From assembly GCA_028693975.1 (NCBI GenBank), contig JAQUUF010000109.1, positions 1 through 5,063 on the forward strand: DNA of 5,063 bases, given 5' to 3'. A program made the translations under genes and the position numbers. This DNA comes from Acidaminococcaceae bacterium. GTDB lineage: Bacteria; Bacillota; Negativicutes; Acidaminococcales; Acidaminococcaceae. The notes beneath the pieces are model-generated. The model was not told the origin of the DNA. It ran no database searches and worked only from the letters and a program-made list of their open reading frames with translations. Below, one piece after another: positions 1 through 5,063 of the stretch (positions are counted from its first letter, which is position 1; every line of letters starts with the position of its first letter).

Positions 1-13
1 ATTGCTAGTATTA

Positions 14-19
14 TATAAT
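14..19 (+). promoter_or_regulatory. Possible -10 box for the double-HTH regulator gene
   Basis: A perfect TATAAT hexamer lies about 84 bases upstream of the regulator's start codon. The matching -35 would fall before base 1, outside the window, so the promoter cannot be confirmed. If it is used, transcription would begin near base 26 and leave a leader of roughly 77 bases. The AT-rich surroundings make a chance match possible. Confidence 0.35.
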
Positions 20-102
20 TTGCACAAGAGGCGTCCGTGCGACATATAAGCACACAGAGTAAATGGCAGTGAAGGTTGAGCGGCTAAGAGGGGGCGTGGA
101 GA

Positions 103-1368
103 ATGGCTTCTGGCATAGGATATCTTACCGTTAAGCAAGTAGCGGAGCAATGGGGCGTTACTGTGCGGCAGGTGCAGCGTTTATTGATTAAAGATAGAAT
201 CCAAGGAGCTAAGAAGCTAGGGAACACCTATCTTATTCCAGTGGCAGCCACCAAACCAAAAGACTTGCGTGTGCGGGCCAATCGGTTAGCGGTAGCGACG
301 GCTTCTCTAGCTAAGAGTGCTGCAATCCTACCTTATAATTTACTTACAGAGACTATCGTGCTCCCGAGCAAACGCACCACTTGGGCCGGGCCTGTTGTGC
401 CATCTTACTTGACTACAACGAATGATAAAGTAAACGAGGCTTTGCAGCGGCAAATAGAAGCGGAATATGCAATTTTTAGCGGCAAACCTAGTTTGGCGAG
501 GGATGTTTTGCATTCAATAGAGCTTAGTGCCGAGACGAGGCTGTGCCGGAATACTTTGGGCATGTATATCGCGATTTCTTTGGGCGATTATACTCTCTAC
601 CGACAAAAGAGACAGGAATTAGAGAGAGTATTAGAGGAGATTCAAGATAAAACATTTTATAAATTAGTAGAATTATCCCTAGCCATGGTAGATATGGGTA
701 TGCTGGCCCCGCAGTTGGCTCCTGAATGGTTGAAGAGGGGTGATGTAGGGGGCTTGCCAGACAAAGACAAGGCTTTTGCCTTGTATCAACAAGCCAAATA
801 TTTGCAAGGAATCGGTTCTTTTGAGCAGATGTTTATTCTTTGTCGGACCTTGCTCAGTCTGACGGTGCAAGAGGGGCATTTTACTATAACAGAGGTCTAT
901 CTCAGGCTTCTCTGCGCTCTTGCTTGTACCAAGCATAAGGAATTGGGGGCAGCGGAAGATTGGCTGGTGTCAGCGTTGCAGCTAGCTTTGCCTTATGATT
1001 TGATTATGCCTTTTGCCGAGAATTTCTATGCTTTGGGGACGCCGCTGCAGCAGGTCCTGGAGCGGAATTATCCGCAGTACTTAGACCGGATTAATAAGCT
1101 CAGCGCAAGAATTTATCAGAATTGGACTAAGTTCCACAACTACTATACTCAAGAAAATATTACCTTGCTGCTAACGCGTCGGGAGCTGCAAATAGCTCAA
1201 TTGGTAGTGGGACATAGGTCTTATAAGGAGATTGCGGCCATAGAGTATATTAGTATCGGACGCTTGAAGAATATTTTGCAGAATATCTATAATAAATTGG
1301 GTGTATCTTCAAGGAAGGAATTATGGAATCATGTGGTGTGGAATGCTAGTGAGTACGAAAAAAAGTGA
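103..1368 (+). CDS. Double helix-turn-helix transcription regulator (MerR/excisionase-like N-terminus, LuxR-type C-terminus)
   Basis: Predicted cytoplasmic DNA-binding regulator of 421 residues. Residues 7-46 read as a MerR/excisionase-type helix-turn-helix: 'YLTVKQVAEQWGVTVRQVQR' followed by a K-L-G-N-x-Y-L-I-P wing. Residues 357-412 read as a LuxR/GerE helix-turn-helix: LTRRELQIAQLV, then YKEIA, then a variant recognition helix SIGRLKNI where the family usually has S-x-x-T-V-K-x-H, then IYNKLGVSSRKEL. The middle, about 110-345, is helix-rich with TPR-like features (for example EYAIFSGKPSLARDVL) and resembles the sensor part of MalT-type LuxR proteins. No Walker-type NTPase domain and no receiver or autoinducer domain is visible, so the signal is unknown. 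The ATG at 103 is the first start after an in-frame TAA at 85-87; the GAGGGGG at 88-94 serves as a ribosome binding site. The membrane protein gene follows on the same strand and is a natural candidate target. Domain calls are by motif; function is inferred. Confidence 0.85.
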   Translation: MASGIGYLTVKQVAEQWGVTVRQVQRLLIKDRIQGAKKLGNTYLIPVAATKPKDLRVRANRLAVATASLAKSAAILPYNLLTETIVLPSKRTTWAGPVVPSYLTTTNDKVNEALQRQIEAEYAIFSGKPSLARDVLHSIELSAETRLCRNTLGMYIAISLGDYTLYRQKRQELERVLEEIQDKTFYKLVELSLAMVDMGMLAPQLAPEWLKRGDVGGLPDKDKAFALYQQAKYLQGIGSFEQMFILCRTLLSLTVQEGHFTITEVYLRLLCALACTKHKELGAAEDWLVSALQLALPYDLIMPFAENFYALGTPLQQVLERNYPQYLDRINKLSARIYQNWTKFHNYYTQENITLLLTRRELQIAQLVVGHRSYKEIAAIEYISIGRLKNILQNIYNKLGVSSRKELWNHVVWNASEYEKK

Positions 1369-1380
1369 CGTTTCAGTTGC

Positions 1381-1406
1381 AAAAACTCACTTGTTACCAA
1401 GTTTTT
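1381..1406 (+). repeat. Inverted repeat between regulator and membrane protein: weak terminator or operator
   Basis: The core dyad is ACTTG-TTAC-CAAGT at 1389-1402, flanked by AAAAA on the left and TTTT on the right. These flanks could lengthen the stem across a CTC bulge. Followed by TTTTT (1402-1406), it could act as a weak intrinsic terminator for the regulator, but the 5-bp, AT-leaning stem is poor for that. Alternatively it is an operator, because the dyad covers the candidate -35 of the next gene and LuxR-type regulators bind dyads. The sequence does not decide between these. Confidence 0.4.
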
Positions 1407-1419
1407 CTCTGTGTAAAAT
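1391..1419 (+). promoter_or_regulatory. Candidate sigma-A promoter for the membrane protein gene
   Basis: TTGTTA at 1391-1396 (4 of 6 to TTGACA) and TAAAAT at 1414-1419 (5 of 6 to TATAAT) are separated by an ideal 17 bases. Transcription would start around 1426, giving about a 50-base leader to the ATG at 1477. The -35 lies inside the inverted repeat at 1389-1402, so a protein bound to the repeat would block this promoter. The start point close to 1426 would place the first of two Shine-Dalgarno sequences right at the mRNA 5' end. Confidence 0.5.
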
Positions 1420-1440
1420 TATAACAAGGAGATTGTGTTG

Positions 1441-1455
1441 ATGTTAGCTGGCTAG
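1441..1455 (+). other. Four-codon mini-ORF (M-L-A-G-stop) in frame with the membrane protein
   Basis: AAGGAGA at 1426-1432 is a better ribosome binding site than most in the window and is well spaced for the ATG at 1441, with TTG 1438 also in frame. Reading from there hits TAG at 1453-1455 after four codons. The same frame continues without another stop into the membrane protein at 1477. It may be a translated leader minigene with re-initiation, or the remnant of an N-terminus cut by an amber mutation. A chance arrangement remains possible. Confidence 0.3.
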
Positions 1456-1464
1456 GATGTGGAT

Positions 1465-1470
1465 AGGAGA
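1465..1470 (+). promoter_or_regulatory. Ribosome binding site that fixes the membrane protein start at ATG 1477
   Basis: AGGAGA ends six bases before the ATG at 1477. The in-frame GTG at 1459, six codons upstream, lies before this Shine-Dalgarno and has only a poorly placed TAGGAT in front of it. The ATG at 1477 is therefore the preferred start. Confidence 0.7.
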
Positions 1471-1476
1471 ACTATT

Positions 1477-2508
1477 ATGCCGCCAAAAACATATAAATTA
1501 CCATACTTGAATAGTATGAAACTGGTGCTGCTGACGGTAGCACTTAATTTGGTATGTGCCTTCTTTTTTCAATTTTCTTTGACTAATATGCTGCGGCTTC
1601 AGATGGAAATAGATGGAGCACTTAGCGGCGCATTGACGGCCTTGATTAATACTGTGGTAATTTACACTATTATGAGTCGGCGCCGAGCCCAAGGTATCGT
1701 GGCAAGACAGGTACCGCTAAGTCAAGGTATGCAAAAGCTGCCTGCTTCTTTGGGTGGGTTAGTGGTTGTGAATGTAGTGCTTTTTGGTGCGGTAGGGTAC
1801 GGCCTGAGTGCGCTTTTTTTGAGGTTCTTTGCTGTGCAGATATTGTCCGTACCACATTGGCTCGTATTGAAGCTTATCTTTGTTTGCGTGCTTAGTGCCA
1901 AAATAATTGAGTTTGTAGTTTTGCGTCTGGTGCAGCCTGATTGGCAAGAGAGCTATCGGGCTACAGCGCAGACCAAGTTCCAAGACCAGGTGAGGAACCC
2001 GCTGCCGTCTGGTGCAACTGCCATAGCTTGCTATAAAGCGGTGGCGGCTAATATTGCCATGAACATTGTTATGGGTTACCTTATGGGAGATGTTCGCTTG
2101 CAGATGGACCAAACTTTGGTAGTGCAGCCTACTAATTCGATTGGCATGGGTATTACCGGCATTATCCTAGGTGGTTTGACGGCGTACCTGGTTACAAGTA
2201 GTGTTTTGCAGGAGTTGCCTTCTTGGCATGCAGCTTGGAGTGAGGAAGAATGGGCGAGGGTTAGTGCCACCCAAAAGGGTGAGTTTTGGCTCCGCTTGTT
2301 GCCGCATAGGAATATACCTCTGCGCATAACAGTTTGTGTTTTGTCGATGTTGGTGTCGGCGTTAATCTTGCCGCAACTGATGCGTATTATAGAACGGCCA
2401 GAACTTAATTTCTTGCAATTTTGTGTGCTGATTACCCTTTATGGTTCTGTGCTAAGTAAAGTATTGGCCTCGTTATTGGTGGCTAGATGTACGCGCAAAG
2501 ATTGGTAA
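1477..2508 (+). CDS. Multi-spanning integral membrane protein with internal duplication, function unknown
   Basis: A 343-residue protein (349 if the GTG at 1459 is used) that I cannot assign to a family. About eight hydrophobic segments are visible, near residues 14-32, 48-66, 92-117, 127-150, 186-204, 221-243, 282-302 and 313-335. Basic stretches such as RRR at 68-70 and a long polar loop (151-180) suggest cytoplasmic faces. It appears to be two related four-helix halves. K15..V17..A22.N24.V26 matches K187..V189..A194.N196.V198; R-L-Q-M occurs at 40-43 and 207-210; V-L-S plus K occurs at 138-142 and 325-328; both halves end in D-W (155-156 and 342-343). No signal peptide, ATP-binding motif or catalytic motif is seen. 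It follows the regulator gene by 108 bases with its own promoter candidate and ends at a strong terminator. A transporter or membrane sensor is conceivable, but the sequence does not show which. Confidence 0.8.
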   Translation: MPPKTYKLPYLNSMKLVLLTVALNLVCAFFFQFSLTNMLRLQMEIDGALSGALTALINTVVIYTIMSRRRAQGIVARQVPLSQGMQKLPASLGGLVVVNVVLFGAVGYGLSALFLRFFAVQILSVPHWLVLKLIFVCVLSAKIIEFVVLRLVQPDWQESYRATAQTKFQDQVRNPLPSGATAIACYKAVAANIAMNIVMGYLMGDVRLQMDQTLVVQPTNSIGMGITGIILGGLTAYLVTSSVLQELPSWHAAWSEEEWARVSATQKGEFWLRLLPHRNIPLRITVCVLSMLVSALILPQLMRIIERPELNFLQFCVLITLYGSVLSKVLASLLVARCTRKDW

Positions 2509-2517
2509 AAATTAATA

Positions 2518-2573
2518 AAATGGCATTAGGGGCTTGCTAGTTTAGCTAGCGCAGTTTCCCTAGTGCCATTTTT
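2518..2573. terminator. Bidirectional intrinsic terminator between convergent genes
   Basis: A 14-bp stem pairs 2518-2531 (AAATGGCATTAGGG) with 2558-2571 (CCCTAGTGCCATTT); the only imperfection is one T-G wobble. Inside the loop a second small hairpin pairs GCTAG (2536-2540) with CTAGC (2546-2550). On the plus strand the stem runs into five Ts (2569-2573), ending the membrane protein transcript. On the minus strand it runs into TTTTATTAATTTTT, ending the pepT transcript. It fills most of the 74-base gap between the two stop codons. Confidence 0.9.
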
Positions 2574-2582
2574 ATGTTTATT

Positions 2583-3827
2583 TTATTTGGTCCCAGCCAT
2601 GATGGCTAGAGCAACAATGGTTGCAGTTGCTTTTTGCAACGAACGCAGGGGCAGATATTCATATTTGCCATGGAAGTTAAGCCCACCAGAGAAAATGTTG
2701 GGACAGGGCAAGCCCATAAAGGATAGCCTGGCTCCATCGGTGCCACCACGAATGGGTTTGATGTGAGGCTTGATACCTACGGACTGCATTGCTGCCTGAG
2801 CTAGTTCCACTATATGATAGTTGTTCTTAATTATCTCGCCCATATTGTAGTAGCTGTCTTTGAGGTCTAAGCTTACTGTGTCTGGTCCATATTTGCTATT
2901 CATCAAGTCGGTAATGGTCTGGAGGAAGGCCTTCTTGGCCTCAAATTGCTGGCGGTTATGGTCACGGACTAATACTTGTAGCACAGATTGTTCCACTGTA
3001 CCGGTTATACTATGCACATGGTAGAAGCCTTCATAGCCTTCAGTGTGTTCGGGTACTTCGCTTGGCGGTAAGAGATTCTGCAACTCGGTAGCCAGAGTGA
3101 TGGCGTTAAGCATTTTGCCTTTGGCAGCACCGGGATGCACATTGCGGCCATGACAAGTTACTGTGGCACTAGCAGCATTGAAGTTCTCGTATTCTAGTCC
3201 GCCTACAGCGTCGCCATCTATGGTGTAGGCCCAGTCAGCACCGAAGGCGGCCACATCAAAGTGGTCAGCACCACGGCCAATTTCCTCGTCGGGAGTGAAG
3301 CCAATACGCAGCTTGCCATGCTTAAGCTCAGGATGCTGGAGCAGATATTCTAGGGCACTAACAATGGCGGCAAGGCCTGCTTTGTCATCGGCCCCCAAGA
3401 GGGTTGTGCCATCGGTGACCATAATTGCTTGTCCTTGATAATCTAACAATTCGGGAAAAGCAGTAGGTGAGAGAATAATGTTTTGTGTCGCATTCAGGAC
3501 AATATCGCCGCCGTCATAATTATCTACAATGCGTGCGTGGACAGGACCACCGGCCATATCAGGGCTAGTATCCATGTGAGCGATGAAGCCGACCGCTGGG
3601 GCAACGGGGCAGCCGTTAGCTGGCAGAGTTGCCATAATGTAGCCATTGGCATCGCGCCTCACGTCGGTGAGACCCAGCTCTTGCAACTCCTGCACTAGAT
3701 ACTGTGCTAAGGACAGCTGACCAGAGGTGCTGGGACAGGAAGTACTGCTCTCGTTAGATTGAGTGTTGAAGCTGATGTATTGCTCAAAACGTGCTACCAA
3801 AGTAGCTAAGGGAATAGTAATTTGCAT
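2583..3827 (-). CDS. pepT: Peptidase T (tripeptide aminopeptidase, M20B family)
   Basis: Cytoplasmic zinc aminopeptidase that removes the N-terminal residue from tripeptides, a late step in peptide breakdown. At 414 residues it is close to the E. coli (about 408) and B. subtilis (about 410) enzymes and appears intact. Metal and catalytic residues of the M20 family are visible: H84 and D86 in AHMDTSPD, D147 in GADDKAG, catalytic E181 and metal ligand E182 in TPDEEIGRG, D204 in TIDGDAVG, and H386 in NFHGKYEY. H231 in NVHPGAAKGKMLN and the RGGTDGARLS block (360-369) belong to the substrate-binding region. The N-terminal TQSNESSTSCPSTSGQ stretch resembles Bacillus PepT. The start is supported by GAGGT (3834-3838 on the complement) six bases upstream. 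It converges on the membrane protein gene across a shared terminator and diverges from the phosphoesterase gene; it appears monocistronic. Confidence 0.97.
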   Translation of the reverse strand: MQITIPLATLVARFEQYISFNTQSNESSTSCPSTSGQLSLAQYLVQELQELGLTDVRRDANGYIMATLPANGCPVAPAVGFIAHMDTSPDMAGGPVHARIVDNYDGGDIVLNATQNIILSPTAFPELLDYQGQAIMVTDGTTLLGADDKAGLAAIVSALEYLLQHPELKHGKLRIGFTPDEEIGRGADHFDVAAFGADWAYTIDGDAVGGLEYENFNAASATVTCHGRNVHPGAAKGKMLNAITLATELQNLLPPSEVPEHTEGYEGFYHVHSITGTVEQSVLQVLVRDHNRQQFEAKKAFLQTITDLMNSKYGPDTVSLDLKDSYYNMGEIIKNNYHIVELAQAAMQSVGIKPHIKPIRGGTDGARLSFMGLPCPNIFSGGLNFHGKYEYLPLRSLQKATATIVALAIMAGTK

Positions 3828-3859
3828 AATAAGACCTCGTTATTATTTTGATATTAACT

Positions 3860-3868
3860 ATAGTAACA
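3860..3868 (-). promoter_or_regulatory. Candidate extended -10 promoter for pepT
   Basis: On the minus strand TGT-TACTAT forms a TGn-extended -10 (TACTAT is 4 of 6 to TATAAT). No good -35 is visible at 16-17 bases; the best there is TTTCAA or TTCAAC. Transcription would begin around 3853, giving a leader of roughly 25 bases before the pepT ATG. The short palindrome ACTATAGT (3857-3864) overlaps it. The AT-rich context lowers certainty. Confidence 0.4.
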
Positions 3869-4010
3869 CAAATATATAACTGTTGAAATATTGGCTTTAA
3901 TTAGGAAGTGCTTTTTGTATGAATTATTTTGTTTGTTGTATATTGAGCCCTCGTAATGAATAAAAATTCGTAGCAAAAAAAATAAATAATTAGAGCAGAC
4001 CTGTTGGAGA

Positions 4011-4019
4011 TGTTATAAT
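4011..4019 (+). promoter_or_regulatory. Extended -10 promoter for the metallophosphoesterase gene
   Basis: TGT-TATAAT is a perfect TGn-extended -10 hexamer. The -35 position at 17 bases (TAGAGC, 3991-3996) is poor, which is typical of promoters that rely on the extended element. Transcription would start near 4026, leaving about 35 bases before ATG 4061, with a strong GGGAGGT Shine-Dalgarno at 4046-4052. The stretch 3869-4010 between this and the pepT promoter is AT-rich and shows no gene or convincing operator. Confidence 0.7.
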
Positions 4020-4060
4020 AAAAAGCAACAGATATAAATGACAACGGGAGGTCGCATAGT

Positions 4061-5047
4061 ATGAAAAAAATAGCTTTTATGTTAGCGTTAGTGTTTGCTG
4101 CTATCAGCGCTGTTGGGTCTGAGAGTGCGGTGACATGGGCTCAAGCACAGCGAGAGTACCAGAGGATAGTTATAGCCAGCGATTTGCACTACCCCAGTAA
4201 AATTATGGGGCAGCAGAAGGCGGAGCTGCGCCAAGAAAAAATGGACAACAAACTGCAGGCGGCGGCAGATATTAGTTCTTGGCCGGATGTAGACCTTGTA
4301 GCTTTCTTAGGTGATATGGTTCCCAAAACGGGCAGTGTGCAAGAATGTAAGGAAGCAAAGCTTTTAACGGATAAAATTAAGAAGCCGCAAACTTTTGTAG
4401 CTGGCAATCATGAGTTTTATTACCAAGACGATTTAGGGTCTAAGCATAAATTGTATAAAGGAACACCGGAGTCGCGCCAGGCCAAACTGGAGTATTTTAA
4501 GCAAGCTTTTGCTACACCGGATTTGTACTATAGCAAGAAGATGAATGGCTACCGATTGATTTTCTTATCGGCTAATGATATTTATGGCAAATATGCGGTA
4601 ACGCTCAATAGCCAAGAGCTCCGTTGGCTCAAGGGCACGTTGCAGTTACATAAGCAGGAACCGACTATAATTTTCTGCCATGCTCCACTGGAGAATACTA
4701 TGCAAGTTAAGAAAAGTAAGAGAAATTCTGCCGGACGTTTTGTCCAACCGGCCGCAGAGCTGAAGAACATTCTTATGGCTAACCCACAGATTATGCTCTG
4801 GGTGTCCGGACATACTCATACAGCACCGACTAATGAGAATTTTGCTGCTCCGTGGAATTGTTACGAAAATAAGATTTGGAATATTTATAATCCTACTTGG
4901 GACGGCAAGCAAGTGTGGACAAATTCTCTGTATCTTTATCCTGACAAAATTATGGTTAAAACTTATGACCATAAGCAAAAGAAGTTTTTGGAGCAATTTA
5001 CCAGGTCGTATGCAGCACCGCACTACACAGCTAAGTTAGCGGCCTGA
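4061..5047 (+). CDS. Exported calcineurin-like metallophosphoesterase
   Basis: A 328-residue hydrolase of the calcineurin-like metallophosphoesterase superfamily, expected to cut a phosphate ester with a two-metal centre. All signature motifs are in order: D41-x-H43 (SDLHYP), G84-D85 (FLGDMVP), G115-N116-H117-E118 (VAGNHEFY), H207 (IIFCHAPLE) and G250-H251-x-H253 (SGHTHTAP). The N-terminus is a Sec signal peptide: KK at 2-3, a hydrophobic stretch over about 4-18, and a likely signal peptidase I site after AQA near residue 29. No lipobox is visible, so the product should be released beyond the cytoplasmic membrane. The substrate (nucleotide, sugar phosphate, phospholipid or other) cannot be told from sequence. 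The C-terminal 65 residues are rich in Tyr and Trp and complete the fold; there is no wall anchor, SLH domain or C-terminal membrane segment. The ATG has a strong ribosome binding site and its own promoter; only 16 bases follow the stop. Confidence 0.92.
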   Translation: MKKIAFMLALVFAAISAVGSESAVTWAQAQREYQRIVIASDLHYPSKIMGQQKAELRQEKMDNKLQAAADISSWPDVDLVAFLGDMVPKTGSVQECKEAKLLTDKIKKPQTFVAGNHEFYYQDDLGSKHKLYKGTPESRQAKLEYFKQAFATPDLYYSKKMNGYRLIFLSANDIYGKYAVTLNSQELRWLKGTLQLHKQEPTIIFCHAPLENTMQVKKSKRNSAGRFVQPAAELKNILMANPQIMLWVSGHTHTAPTNENFAAPWNCYENKIWNIYNPTWDGKQVWTNSLYLYPDKIMVKTYDHKQKKFLEQFTRSYAAPHYTAKLAA

Positions 5048-5063
5048 TATTGAAGGCGATGGA

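Noticed and set aside
22..53. GCAC (22-25), GTGC (37-40), GCAC (50-53): mutually exclusive hairpins in the regulator leader
   Set aside because: The stems are only four base pairs and do not extend, so a switch cannot be supported.
63..134. 23-codon ORF from ATG 63 overlapping the start of the regulator gene
   Set aside because: It has no convincing ribosome binding site, a composition no different from chance, and it overlaps the regulator start in another frame.
1759..2112. 117-codon minus-strand ORF inside the membrane protein gene
   Set aside because: It is a shadow of the real gene: basic, low-complexity translation with no domain and no ribosome binding site context.
2563..2766. 67-codon plus-strand ORF opposite the 3' end of pepT
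   Set aside because: It begins inside the terminator stem and otherwise lies antisense to conserved PepT sequence; it has no independent support.
3857..3864. Palindrome ACTATAGT over the pepT -10
   Set aside because: Eight-base palindromes are expected by chance in AT-rich DNA, and the flanks do not extend the symmetry.
3957..3974. GAAT-AAAA-ATTC small hairpin in the divergent promoter region
   Set aside because: The four-pair AT-rich stem is too weak to be a terminator or a credible operator.
4646..5023. 125-codon minus-strand ORF inside the phosphoesterase gene
   Set aside because: It runs opposite a gene with a complete motif set and has no recognisable domain, so it is taken as a shadow frame.
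5050..5063. Possible start of a next gene (ATG 5059) after the phosphoesterase
   Set aside because: The GAAGG before it is only two bases from the ATG, and just five bases of sequence remain, so nothing can be established.

Overview
The window looks like ordinary chromosomal DNA from a low-to-moderate GC Bacillota-type bacterium. Strong purine-rich Shine-Dalgarno sequences, sigma-A-like promoters (two of them with an extended TGn -10) and a Bacillus-like peptidase T point that way. A Negativicutes gut or rumen anaerobe is my guess, but nothing here proves the taxon. There is no tRNA, rRNA, CRISPR array, transposase or integrase, and no sign of recent transfer.

Layout: (1) 103-1368 (+) encodes a 421-residue transcription regulator with a DNA-binding domain at each end: a MerR/excisionase-like helix-turn-helix at the N-terminus and a LuxR/GerE-type one at the C-terminus, joined by a long helical, TPR-like middle. 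(2) 1477-2508 (+) encodes a 343-residue multi-spanning membrane protein of no recognised family, apparently built from two related four-helix halves. It seems to have its own promoter, a dyad over the -35, and a four-codon mini-ORF in its leader that lies in frame with it and ends in TAG. (3) A strong two-way terminator at 2518-2573 separates it from the convergent gene. (4) 2583-3827 (-) encodes peptidase T (pepT), with all metal and catalytic residues present. (5) A 233-base AT-rich divergent promoter region (3828-4060) carries one extended -10 promoter for each direction. (6) 4061-5047 (+) encodes a Sec-exported calcineurin-like metallophosphoesterase with all five signature motifs.

How they fit together: the regulator and the membrane protein are same-strand neighbours 108 bases apart and may form a regulator-target pair, possibly membrane-linked sensing or transport. 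That is inference from position only. PepT (cytoplasmic tripeptide trimming) and the exported phosphoesterase (outside the cytoplasmic membrane, substrate unknown) are independent housekeeping or nutrient-acquisition functions sharing an intergenic region.

I did not find a demonstrable new defence or mobile system. The points most worth a second look are the double-HTH regulator, the internally duplicated membrane protein beside it, and the interrupted leader of the latter.
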